From contig NZ_CP060723.1 in the NCBI RefSeq assembly GCF_014395225.1, positions 5,704,001 to 5,768,000 of the forward strand: 64,000 nucleotides of DNA. Direction: 5' to 3'. A program made the translations under genes and the position numbers. Of this stretch, positions 54,375 to 62,724 are shown piece after piece. The DNA comes from Pedobacter roseus. GTDB lineage: Bacteria; Bacteroidota; Bacteroidia; Sphingobacteriales; Sphingobacteriaceae. Each line of letters opens with the position of its first letter. Position 1 is the stretch's first letter. The notes beneath the pieces were generated by a model that saw only the letters and a program-made list of their open reading frames with translations, had not been told where the DNA came from and did no database searches.

Positions 54375-55661
54375 GTGGAAGATTCAGACCCCAACCCCGT
54401 TATTGTAAAACAAGATCCCTTCGCAGCTTTGCGATATAAGGAATTCAGATCTTTCCTTGGCATGCGATTCTTTTTTACGCTCGCCTACCAAATGCAGGCT
54501 GTTGTTATTGGTTATCATATTTACGATTTAACACACGATCCGCTAAAACTGGGTTTGGTGGGCTTATGCGAAGCCATTCCTGCAATTGGGATTGCATTAT
54601 ATGGCGGTTACATTGCCGATAAAAGCGAAAAACGCAGTTTATTGATCAAGATTTTTTCAGGGGTATGGTTAGCATCTGTTTTAATGCTCATCATTACCAG
54701 CAAATACCTTCACCTTAAAGAAGATCTTATTGTACTTATTATGTATGGTTTGGTTTTCTGCATCGGAATTGCCAGGGGTTTTTTCGGACCTGCAACTTTC
54801 TCATTAATGGCGAAAATTGTACCCAAAGAACTGTATCCAAATTCGAGTACATGGAACAGCAGCAGCTGGCAATTGGCAACAATTATAGGTCCCGTTGCTG
54901 GTGGTTTTGTGAACTGGCTCTGGGGAATTACAGCAGCCTATACTTTTATTGTAATATTGGTTTCTATTTCCTTGATCTGCATTTTTACACTCAAAAAACA
55001 TCCGTCAACCTACGTTCCGAAAGAAAATATATTCCACAGTTTAAAGGAAGGAATCCAGTTTGTGTTTAAAACCAAGATGATGGTTTGGGCCATGAGTTTA
55101 GATCTTTTCTCTGTGTTTTTTGGTGGGGCAGTGGCGCTATTGCCAATGTTTGCAAAAGATGTTTTTCACCTGGGTTCTTATGGTTTGGGCATGATGCGTG
55201 GGGCAGCTTCCTTAGGAGCGGTTATTACGATGTTGGCCATGACCCGTTTTTCGCCGATGGGGAAACCATGGAGAAATTTGCTGATCGCAGTAACTGGTTT
55301 TGGTTTAAGCATCATCTGTTATGGTTTATCTAAAAACTTCTATTTAACCCTGTTTTTCTTATTCCTTGAAGGATCATTCGATAGCGTGAGCGTAATTATC
55401 CGTCAAACCATTATGCAATTGCTTACACCCGATGATATGCGCGGAAGGGTTTCAGCAGTGAACAGTATGTTTATCGGCTCGTCGAACGAAATCGGCGAAT
55501 TCGAATCAGGGTTATCGGCCAGGCTGTTAACCTTAGTACCAGCGGTAGTTTTTGGAGGCAGTATGACAATTGCAATTGCCGGGGTTACCTGGTTAAAAAC
55601 GAAATCCCTTACCAAATTAAGTTTGCAGGATATTAACGAACAAACAACAAAGGCCGCTTAA
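54375..55661 (+). CDS. MFS transporter (EntS/MFS_3-like exporter)
   Basis: This 428-residue protein has twelve hydrophobic segments and an N-terminal layout FAALRYKEFRSFLGMRFFFTLAYQMQAVVIGYHIYDLTHDPLKLGLVGLCEAIP typical of the MFS_3 (EntS, tetronasin/macrolide) group. GGYIADKSEKR (the loop 2-3 motif) and PDDMRGRVSAVNSMFIGSSNEIGEFESG in the second half support this. The substrate is unknown; exporters of this type carry siderophores or drugs. The start is GTG at 54375. It has its own promoter box after the SusCD terminator, so it is probably a separate unit. Confidence 0.85.
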   Translation: MEDSDPNPVIVKQDPFAALRYKEFRSFLGMRFFFTLAYQMQAVVIGYHIYDLTHDPLKLGLVGLCEAIPAIGIALYGGYIADKSEKRSLLIKIFSGVWLASVLMLIITSKYLHLKEDLIVLIMYGLVFCIGIARGFFGPATFSLMAKIVPKELYPNSSTWNSSSWQLATIIGPVAGGFVNWLWGITAAYTFIVILVSISLICIFTLKKHPSTYVPKENIFHSLKEGIQFVFKTKMMVWAMSLDLFSVFFGGAVALLPMFAKDVFHLGSYGLGMMRGAASLGAVITMLAMTRFSPMGKPWRNLLIAVTGFGLSIICYGLSKNFYLTLFFLFLEGSFDSVSVIIRQTIMQLLTPDDMRGRVSAVNSMFIGSSNEIGEFESGLSARLLTLVPAVVFGGSMTIAIAGVTWLKTKSLTKLSLQDINEQTTKAA

Positions 55662-55666
55662 TACAA

Positions 55667-55713
55667 AGAGTTGTCAACTTTAATAGTTCGTATGCCAAGA
55701 AGTTGACAACTCT
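55667..55713. repeat. Palindromic repeat with 14-bp perfect arms (copy 1)
   Basis: AGAGTTGTCAACTT (55667-55680) and AAGTTGACAACTCT (55700-55713) are perfect complements around a TTCG-containing loop. A second copy is at 55905-55945. It begins 5 bases after the MFS stop and could also end that transcript, though no T run follows. Confidence 0.75.
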
Positions 55714-55904
55714 ATAATTCTTTGTGCCTTTTGTATGGATAGGAAAGCAATAGTCTGCAAGGCTTTTCGGTAGTCCTGCCTTTCCTCCAATCTTTTTGTC
55801 AATGATTGTGGTGCCTGCTGAGTGGTGCAACAAAAAGTATTTCCGTACAGTCAGGTTTAATTTAGTAAGGGCTTTGCTGCTATTAACAGTTGCAGGGCGA
55901 TAGT

Positions 55905-55945
55905 GTTGTCAACTTTTAATAACCGTTCGCTGGAAAGTTGACAAC
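55905..55945. repeat. Palindromic repeat with 12-bp perfect arms (copy 2)
   Basis: GTTGTCAACTTT (55905-55916) and AAAGTTGACAAC (55934-55945) share the arm sequence and TTCG loop region of the element at 55667-55713, which indicates a dispersed REP-like family. Confidence 0.72.
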
Positions 55946-55967
55946 GCCGAATGCCACCACGCAAAAA

Positions 55968-56480
55968 GGTCCGTGATGACACGAACCTTGGCGATGGAAT
56001 ATGCTTTTTATTATTCCTTTAAATGCATTAATCATCATTCAATAGCAGATATAAAATCTGTGTTTACCTGTGTGCATCTGTGGCTAAAATTTGTGACCGG
56101 TGATATTCACAATTCATAATAAAAAATAGAGGTCCGTGATGACACGAACCTTGGCGATGGAGTATGCTTTTTATTATTCCTTTAAATGCATTAATCATCA
56201 TTCAATAGCAGATATAAAATCTGTGTTTATCTGTGTGCATCTGTGGCTAAAATTTTTGACAGGTGATATTCAAAGCTTCATAATAAAAAATAGAGGTCCG
56301 TGAAGACACGAACCTTGGCGATGGAGTATGCTTTTTATTATTCGTTTAAATACATTAATCACCATTCAATAGCAGATATAAAATCTGTGTTTATCTGTGT
56401 GCATCTGTGGCTAAAATTTTTGACCGTGATATTCACACTTCATAATAAAAAATAGAGGTCCGTGGAAACACGGACCTTGA
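55968..56480. repeat. Tandem array: three 162-164-bp units plus a partial fourth, each with a terminator-like hairpin
   Basis: Units start with GGTCCGTG at 55968, 56131, 56295 and 56457. Each has, in order, a GGTCCGTG/CACG(A or G)ACC hairpin, CTTGGCGATGGA(A/G)TATGC, CATTCAATAGCAGATATAAAATC, and the phrase CTGTGTTTATCTGTGTGC then ATCTGTGGCTAAAATTT, ending AATAAAAAATAGA. The differences between units are scattered single bases and 1-2 base gaps. Together with the flanking palindromes this fills the gap 55662-56499; no gene is seen there. Confidence 0.85.
56446..56477 (-). terminator. Terminator of the PLDc_N/ABC operon (fourth repeat unit)
   Basis: GGTCCGTG (56457-56464), loop GAAA, CACGGACC (56469-56476) form a perfect stem. 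On the minus strand it is followed by CTCTATTTTTTATT. It lies 23 bases past the stop of the PLDc_N gene. Confidence 0.8.
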
Positions 56481-56499
56481 CTATAAATTTAAAATGATT

Positions 56500-56715
56500 T
56501 TAAAACTTCTTGTTCTTACCCCAGATGAGATAGATAATCGAGCCTATAAATGGGGCGAAAAGGATAATAATAAACCAGAGTACTTTTACCGTAAAACCCA
56601 TGCTGTTGTTTCTCGATATGTGGTACAATGCGGTTAATATTAGCGCCAGCCATAATATGGCTGCAATAACAACAATAATGGCGATCTGATTGCTTTCTAC
56701 TTGTGCTAGTAACAT
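56500..56715 (-). CDS. PLDc_N-domain small membrane protein
   Basis: This 71-residue protein has two membrane helices (IAIIVVIAAILWLALILTALY and VLWFIIILFAPFIGSIIYLIWG). The end, LFAPFIGSIIYLIWGKNKKF, is the hallmark of the phospholipase D-nuclease N-terminal domain (PF13396), which also occurs as free-standing small proteins. Its function is unknown. It lies 17 bases downstream of the ABC exporter gene on the same strand and is probably co-transcribed. Confidence 0.85.
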   Translation of the reverse strand: MLLAQVESNQIAIIVVIAAILWLALILTALYHISRNNSMGFTVKVLWFIIILFAPFIGSIIYLIWGKNKKF

Positions 56716-56732
56716 GGTAATGTCTTTTGTTC

Positions 56733-58487
56733 CTAAGCTTCAACAACTCTCTCGCCAATTTGTTGGCGCCACATGGCCTGATATAAACCATTTTGTGCAA
56801 TTAATTCCTCATGTTTCCCCTGCTCGATGATATGGCCTTTCTCTAGCACATAAATTTTATCCGCATGTTTAATGGTCGATAAGCGGTGGGCAATTAAAAT
56901 CGTAATGTGATCGGTCAAATCTGAAACCGAACGGATCGTTTTGGTAATTTCTTCTTCCGTGATCGAATCGAGGGAAGAAGTAGCCTCATCAAAAACTAAA
57001 ATATCAGGCTGACGAAGCAGTGCCCTCGCAATGGATAAACGTTGCTTTTCTCCACCCGATACCTTAACACCACCTTCACCGATCAAAGAATCTAAACCTT
57101 TATCTGCACGTGCCAATAAGGTTTGGCAGGCTGCCTGGTTCAATACTTTATAACATTCTTCATCAGTTGCATTTGGATTAACGAATAACAGGTTTTCGCG
57201 GATGGTACCAGAAAACAACTGTGTATCCTGGGTTACAAAGCCGATTTTTTCACGTAAGGCATCAAGATCAATGTCATTGCTTGGAATACCGTTATACAAA
57301 ATCTCGCCCTCTTTTGGCTGGTACAAACCAACCAGTAATTTTACCAAAGTCGTTTTTCCTGAACCTGATGGGCCAACAAAAGCAATGGTTTGTCCATTGT
57401 GGGTTTTGAACGAGATGTTCTCTAAAGCATTTCTATTCGCCGTTAAGTGTTTAAAACCAACTGTGCTAAAAGTGAGGTCCTTAATTTTATTGATAGAAGT
57501 CGGGTTCTCTGGTTTTTTATCAACAGGAGTACTTAAAATCTTTTTAAAGTTCCCTAACGAAACCTCAGCCTCACGCCAGGCCAATATTACATTTCCTAAT
57601 TCCTGTAAAGGACCAAAAAGGAAGAAGGAATAGAATAAGAAAGAGAAATACTGTCCCGGGGAAATGGTATTGTCGAATATGAGCAATAACAATACAACAA
57701 TCATCGAACTTCTAACCAGATTTACCGTAGTGCCCTGAACAAAACTCATGCTGCGCACATACTTTACTTTTTTCAGTTCTAAACCTAAAATTTTATAAGT
57801 GGTTTTGTTTAATCTTTCTATCTCCTGATCGGCCAGGCCTAAACTTTTAACCAGTTCGATGTTTCTTAACGATTCGGTGGTAGAACCTGCCAGAGCAGTA
57901 GTTTCGCCAACAATAGAGCGTTGGATGGTTTTGATTTTGCGGCTTAAAAACCAGCTTACAAAACTGATGATCGGGATTGCAGCGAAATAAACCAATGTTA
58001 CCTTATAACTGATCGAAACCGAGTACACGATTACGAAGACCATCCCAATTAAACTCACAAAAAGCACACTGATAAATGAAGTGATAAACTTTTCAGAGTC
58101 TAAACGTACTTTTTGAAGAATGCCAAGTGTTTCTCCACTGCGTTGATCTTCGAAAACCTGATAGGGTAATTTTAAAGAGTGCTGCAAACCATCTGCATAC
58201 ATTTTTGCGCCAACCTTTTGTACAATTACGCTGGTAAAGTAATCCTGAAAGTTCTTCGCAATACGCGATACCATTGCCGCACCGATGGCAAGGCCAATAA
58301 AACCTAAAGCGCCCCAGATATAGGTACTTTTATCACTGAAAGATGCTCTTTTGTTAATATATAAATCCAGAATCCTTCCGGTGAAGTAAGGATCCATTAA
58401 AGAAAAGCCAATATTTATACCTGCAAGCAATAGCGCCAAAGCCACAATCCACTTGTGGTTTTTGAGGTAGTTGATTAATAATCCCAT
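56733..58487 (-). CDS. ABC exporter (fused permease/ATPase)
   Basis: This 584-residue half-transporter has an N-terminal six-helix membrane domain (1-330) and a nucleotide-binding domain with Walker A GPSGSGKTT, Q-loop VTQDTQLF, signature VSGGEKQR and Walker B ILVFDEATSSLD, then IAHRLST. It belongs to the multidrug/lipid exporter group (MsbA/BmrA type); the substrate is unknown. The TATGTTTG box at 58510-58517 is its likely promoter, directly after the terminator of the upstream receptor gene. Confidence 0.9.
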   Translation of the reverse strand: MGLLINYLKNHKWIVALALLLAGINIGFSLMDPYFTGRILDLYINKRASFSDKSTYIWGALGFIGLAIGAAMVSRIAKNFQDYFTSVIVQKVGAKMYADGLQHSLKLPYQVFEDQRSGETLGILQKVRLDSEKFITSFISVLFVSLIGMVFVIVYSVSISYKVTLVYFAAIPIISFVSWFLSRKIKTIQRSIVGETTALAGSTTESLRNIELVKSLGLADQEIERLNKTTYKILGLELKKVKYVRSMSFVQGTTVNLVRSSMIVVLLLLIFDNTISPGQYFSFLFYSFFLFGPLQELGNVILAWREAEVSLGNFKKILSTPVDKKPENPTSINKIKDLTFSTVGFKHLTANRNALENISFKTHNGQTIAFVGPSGSGKTTLVKLLVGLYQPKEGEILYNGIPSNDIDLDALREKIGFVTQDTQLFSGTIRENLLFVNPNATDEECYKVLNQAACQTLLARADKGLDSLIGEGGVKVSGGEKQRLSIARALLRQPDILVFDEATSSLDSITEEEITKTIRSVSDLTDHITILIAHRLSTIKHADKIYVLEKGHIIEQGKHEELIAQNGLYQAMWRQQIGERVVEA

Positions 58488-58509
58488 TAAGTTTTGTTGT
58501 TTGTTAGTG

Positions 58510-58517
58510 CAAACATA
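58510..58517 (-). promoter_or_regulatory. -7 box (TATGTTTG) for the ABC exporter operon
   Basis: An exact TAnnTTTG match on the minus strand, 22 bases from the ATG at 58487 and next to the preceding terminator. Confidence 0.45.
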
Positions 58518-58555
58518 AAAAAAGGGAACGGATAAAAATCCATTCCCTTTTTTTA
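58517..58555 (-). terminator. Terminator after the Oar-like receptor gene
   Basis: A-run plus GGGAACGGAT pairs with ATCCATTCCC plus T-run (one C-A mismatch), giving a hairpin with T tracts usable in both directions. It lies about 36 bases past the receptor stop at 58591. Confidence 0.82.
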
Positions 58556-58590
58556 TGACTTTAAGCTAAGATACTTAGCTAAGTTAAAGG

Positions 58591-61500
58591 TTAAAAACCG
58601 TAACGAATACCAATCTGCATTTGCCATGGATTACCTGATGGAGTAACAACACCAGAATTATTTACACGATAAGTATAGGCTTTGTTTGTGTTATCAAAAC
58701 CTGATACTGCGTATAGTGCCTGCGATCCTAAAGTTTCGTTTACGCCCCATTTCTTGTTCAATAAATTGGCGAAATTGAATACATCTCCGGAGAATTCGAG
58801 ATTATGGGTTTTATATATTTTTAGTTTATAGCTTAACCTTAAATCTACTATACCAAAGAAATCGTTAATGCCTCCATTACGTTGTGCAATGTGCCCTGAA
58901 TACTTATTGATATAATCTTTTAAGCTCTGACTTGCATCAGGATTATCCAACAAAGCCTGTAATCCGGTACGGATGTTTGCAGGAACGTTTGTGTTATTTC
59001 GATCGAAAACGTAGGCTAAATCGTTAGTCGCAACAAAATCTCCATTAATATTACCACCAGCCAATAGACTATAACGTGTACCACCAATACCAGAGTAGCG
59101 AACCCCAAATCTAAAACCATAAAAACTTGGAGATGTACCATAAATAACAACCTTGCTTCTGAATTGATTATCAGAATAAGACATATTGCTCAAATCTCTT
59201 GGGTCATCTTTAACTGGTAGCGATAAGGTTGCTGAGTTTGCAACGTTACCATTAAATGAGGTATTATCTTTTGTATCATTCCAGGTATAACTTGCCGAAA
59301 TTTCTCCATCCTTAAAGTAATTCCAGGTTGCATCTAAAACAACGGCAAACTGATTAACTTTTCCTTTACTGTTTAGTTCTAAGACACGGCCAAATTTATC
59401 GTTTATACGACCTGTTTTCCAATCAGCGACACCATTACTTGCATTAACAGTTGGCACAAAAACACCTCTGTTATCCTCGTTAGGCAGGGTAAAGAAAGGG
59501 GTGGCAACCATATTTCGATCTACATACATATAATTGTTGCGGCCTAAAGTTGCGTAACCTGTAATACCTACTTTTAATTTATCGGTAATTAATTTACTGT
59601 AAGATAAGTTTGCTTTATAAACTACCGGGATTTTGGCATCTTCTGCATAAGTATTAATGGTAGGCAACTGAAGCGATGAAAGGCTTGGCGTAGCAACAGT
59701 ACCATTTCTGTAACCGATAAAGTTAGGCGTTGGTACATCAGCACCAAAAACATCAACAGTAGCTAAGTGTTTTCCGTCAAACGTTAAGTTGTTAATGGTT
59801 ACGTAGTTGTTAACGTCAGATCCAAATATACCGGCTCCAAAACGGACAAAGTCAGTTCTGTTTTCGTTAATATCCCAGTTAAACTGGATTCTTGGCTGAA
59901 CCAAAAATTGCTTTAGTTCGTGATCTGTTCTTACGCCCAATGCATCAAATAATTGTTGGTTAAGCGGCGATTTTGGATATGAACTGTAATCTATACGTAA
60001 GCCACCTATAAATTCCAGACCTTTTGCTAGTTTAGTTTGCATCTGGCCATATATTGCAGTATTCCAAATATTGGCCATAACAGTAGGATCTGCTACCAAT
60101 GGTACCTCGCGGTAAAATCTATTCGCGATTAAATTGTTGAAATTTTGTACTGAAGAGATGGTAGTTCCAGTATTTGTATATTCGAAACGACCGTTTACTT
60201 CACTTCCATAAAGCGATTTGGCGCGGGTATATTGTAAGTCAACACCAAAAGTATATTTCACTTTATCAGTGTTGTAATAGAAATTATCTACCAATTGAAC
60301 AACATTGTTCGTGAAACCTTCCTGACCAAAACGGTGCCCACCAATTTGGATCGCAGTCGCTGCAGAAGTACCATCAGAAAGCGTAGATGGTACATTGCTT
60401 ACAATAGCCCTTGGGATAGCATAAGCTAGTTGGTCGTTTTGTGTACTTGCCTGAAAAGTATATAAGTGCTGTACTTTTAGTTCGTTGGTAATTTTGCTGC
60501 TAATGGTCGAACGTAGCGTTGCCAATAAACTGTTATCTACGTTTTTATCATTACCATAACTTTCGTAAAAGTTAATGGCAGTATTATCGGCCAAACCTAA
60601 AGGGTTTCGATCATTAGTATAATTATCGCGTACAGTTAATAAATTCTTCTCGTCTATCTGCCAATCTAAACGGGCAAATGCAGCATCAGAACCACGTTTC
60701 TTTGCAAATGATCCGTATTGTTGCGAGTTTGCTACTCCATATTTAGTTTGTGCGATGGATAGGAAATTTGCTAAAGTAGAATTTGTAATCCTAAATCTTG
60801 CCTCATCAGCAGGACCATTTATATCAGCAATAATTAGTGGGCGCGAATCTTTTTGATGATCTAAACCTACAAAATAGTGAAGTTTATCTTTGATGATCGG
60901 GCCGCCCAAAGTAAAACCATATTGATAGGTAGAGAAATCATTATCACGTTTAATACCCCTGATATCATAACGGCTAGCCAACCAATCGGCACGACCATAA
61001 ATAAAAGCGCTACCGCTTACAGTATTAGTTCCTGATTTCGTTACCGCCGTTACGGTACCTCCACCAGCTCTGCCTAGCGTAACATCATATTGATTGGTTA
61101 CAACCTTAAACTCACGAACAGCTTCCATAGAAATAGAATACGGAGCACCGCTACGGCTGGTGGTTGCACCTGCTGAAGTAGGATTTTTTGCATTCATACC
61201 ATCAATGGTGTAATTGGTAGACGAACCTAGCTGTCCTGAGATACCTCCGCCACGGCTTAATGGTGATAAATCCATTAAGTTGGAGAAATTACGTCCGTTA
61301 ACAGGTAACTGATTCATGGTTTTCGCCGAAATTTCGGTCGAGGCACCAAAATTCTGCACTTTGTTCCTTAAACCTGAAGCTACAACCTGAACAGCCTCTA
61401 AATCTTGTGAAGCTTCCTGCATGTTAATGTTCACCCTTACCACATCTCCAAGGTTTAGCATATAGCCATTTCTGGTTTGCTCTCCAAAACCCACATAAAT

Positions 61501-61746
61501 GGCTTTTACCGAGTAAGGACCGCCCAATGGAAGCTCTTTAAAAGTATACTCTCCCTGTGCATTGGTAGAGCTTTTAGTGGTAAAACCGGTTGAATTGTTC
61601 CGGATCTGTACGGAAACACCAGGAATGGGTTTCTTTTGCTGATCGGTAATAATACCCGAAATTGATGCCTGTGTAGTTTGCGCCAGGGCTGCATTATAGG
61701 TGCAGCACAGCAGTAACAACACTGCCATTAGTAAATTTTTCGCCAT
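58591..61746 (-). CDS. Oar-like TonB-dependent receptor
   Basis: This 1051-residue protein has a signal peptide (ending NAALAQ, residue 23), a carboxypeptidase-regulatory-like domain (ASISGIITDQQKKPIPGVSVQIRN; GEYTFKELPLGGPYSVKAIYVG), a plug domain (MNQLPVNGRNFSNLMDLSPLSRGGGISGQLGSSTNYTIDGMNAKNP) and a long beta-barrel ending MQIGIRYGF. NxNGRxFxN and TIDGMNxKNP are typical of Oar-like receptors, some linked to protein/protease export or nutrient uptake. It is not followed by a SusD gene. The upstream DNA has TGTTAA direct repeats with an 11-bp period. Confidence 0.92.
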   Translation of the reverse strand: MAKNLLMAVLLLLCCTYNAALAQTTQASISGIITDQQKKPIPGVSVQIRNNSTGFTTKSSTNAQGEYTFKELPLGGPYSVKAIYVGFGEQTRNGYMLNLGDVVRVNINMQEASQDLEAVQVVASGLRNKVQNFGASTEISAKTMNQLPVNGRNFSNLMDLSPLSRGGGISGQLGSSTNYTIDGMNAKNPTSAGATTSRSGAPYSISMEAVREFKVVTNQYDVTLGRAGGGTVTAVTKSGTNTVSGSAFIYGRADWLASRYDIRGIKRDNDFSTYQYGFTLGGPIIKDKLHYFVGLDHQKDSRPLIIADINGPADEARFRITNSTLANFLSIAQTKYGVANSQQYGSFAKKRGSDAAFARLDWQIDEKNLLTVRDNYTNDRNPLGLADNTAINFYESYGNDKNVDNSLLATLRSTISSKITNELKVQHLYTFQASTQNDQLAYAIPRAIVSNVPSTLSDGTSAATAIQIGGHRFGQEGFTNNVVQLVDNFYYNTDKVKYTFGVDLQYTRAKSLYGSEVNGRFEYTNTGTTISSVQNFNNLIANRFYREVPLVADPTVMANIWNTAIYGQMQTKLAKGLEFIGGLRIDYSSYPKSPLNQQLFDALGVRTDHELKQFLVQPRIQFNWDINENRTDFVRFGAGIFGSDVNNYVTINNLTFDGKHLATVDVFGADVPTPNFIGYRNGTVATPSLSSLQLPTINTYAEDAKIPVVYKANLSYSKLITDKLKVGITGYATLGRNNYMYVDRNMVATPFFTLPNEDNRGVFVPTVNASNGVADWKTGRINDKFGRVLELNSKGKVNQFAVVLDATWNYFKDGEISASYTWNDTKDNTSFNGNVANSATLSLPVKDDPRDLSNMSYSDNQFRSKVVIYGTSPSFYGFRFGVRYSGIGGTRYSLLAGGNINGDFVATNDLAYVFDRNNTNVPANIRTGLQALLDNPDASQSLKDYINKYSGHIAQRNGGINDFFGIVDLRLSYKLKIYKTHNLEFSGDVFNFANLLNKKWGVNETLGSQALYAVSGFDNTNKAYTYRVNNSGVVTPSGNPWQMQIGIRYGF

Positions 61747-61854
61747 TGTTTGTTTTTTTAAGTTGTTGCGAAGCTCGCTTGAGCATGTTATTTTTTTGAG
61801 CTGCTCAGGCAGGTTTCATCATCATGATTAGTTTTCTGATTATGATCACAAAGA

Positions 61855-61871
61855 TGTTACTGTGCTGTTAA
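61855..61871 (-). promoter_or_regulatory. TTAACA-N5-GTAACA direct repeat next to a -7-like box
   Basis: On the minus strand TTAACA, 5 bases, then GTAACA (11-bp period) directly adjoins CATCTTTG (61849-61856), one base off the -7 consensus. It is about 110 bases upstream of the Oar-like receptor start. The layout resembles a response-regulator (PhoB/PhoP-type) activator site. Confidence 0.35.
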
Positions 61872-61972
61872 CTCAATTCTGATTTTATATTAATAAAAGG
61901 TTTACTACCTGCTGCTTTTTGGTGCCGGATGTTAAAATAAATCACAGGTGATAAATTAATATGGGTAGTTTA

Positions 61973-61989
61973 TGTTAAGCTAATGTTAA
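61973..61989 (-). promoter_or_regulatory. TTAACA-N5-TTAACA direct repeat upstream of the receptor gene
   Basis: TGTTAA at 61973-61978 and 61984-61989 (TTAACA on the minus strand) are exact copies 11 bp apart. This spacing equals one DNA turn and matches Pho-box-type sites. It is about 230 bases before the receptor start. Confidence 0.4.
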
Positions 61990-62267
61990 GTTTAACCTGA
62001 ATCCGCAACTACAAACACCGAAAAATTTTTAAATGCTTTTCGTTTTTACTAATAATTTTTAAATTAGTGATGTGGTTACCAGGCAAACAGATCTGTTTAA
62101 CGCCCAATAGCAACATTTTCTTTATCAGGCTTTTTAAATGCCTGAACTCATCCCTACAACGGGCCAAAAGCCCACATCCCATAATGATAGTGCCTTGGTA
62201 TAGTGGCCATGGTGCGCAGTTTTAATGTTTTTTATGCTTGCTGCTGGCCAACCGCCGATTGTAGCGA
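61990..62267. other. Gap before the 21-bp array
   Basis: Intergenic DNA between the receptor's upstream region and the array. It has no recognisable gene; it contains a short AGGCTTTTTAAATGCCT imperfect hairpin near 62127 and GC-richer sequence near 62155-62215. Confidence 0.4.
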
Positions 62268-62645
62268 AGTAAAGTATACTGGAAGGTGCTCACTTGCTAG
62301 AAAACACACTGCGATTGATACTGGCGGCTTCGCATAGGATAGTTGAAGGTGCGCAATTGATAGTGAACATGCCGCAATTGATATTGGCGGCTTCGCATAG
62401 GATAGTTGAAGGTGCGTACTTGATAGTGAACATAGCGCAATTGATACTGGCGGCTTCGCATAGGACAGTGGAAGGTACGCACTTGATAGTGAACATAGCG
62501 CAATTGATACTGGCGGTTTCGCATAGGATAGTGGATGGTGCGCACTTGATAGTGAACATACCGCAATTGATACTGGCGGTTTCGCCTGGTATAGTTGAAG
62601 GTGCACACTTGATACTGGCGGTTTCGCAATGGATAGTGGAATAGA
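62268..62645. repeat. Hierarchical tandem array: 18 monomers of 21 bp arranged as 63-bp A-B-C units
   Basis: Exactly 378 bases divide into 18 monomers of 21 bp with no spacer. Most share CGCA at positions 1-4 and GATA at 8-11. Three types alternate: A (CGCATAGGATAGTTGAAGG), B (CGCACTTGATAGTGAACAT) and C (CGCAATTGATACTGGCGGC), each with two or so further bases. The order is ABC five times, then A, a B/C hybrid at 62604-62624, and a last A-like copy. The 5' copies (62268, 62289) are the most diverged. Because 63 is a multiple of 3, several frames stay open across it; none has a supported start or coding signal. Confidence 0.9.
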
Positions 62646-62724
62646 TCGATGGAACATGCTTGCTTAACAACGCATTGAATCAAGGAAAATCACTTAGTAA
62701 TAATCTATTTAAAAACGAAAAACA

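Noticed and set aside
62268..62645. CRISPR array
   Set aside because: Repeats follow one another without unique spacers, and no cas genes are present.
62232..62683. Overlapping open frames of 116-141 codons on both strands across the 21-bp array, which look like repeat proteins
   Set aside because: They stay open only because the repeat unit is a multiple of three. Four frames are open together, none has a signal, promoter or family likeness.
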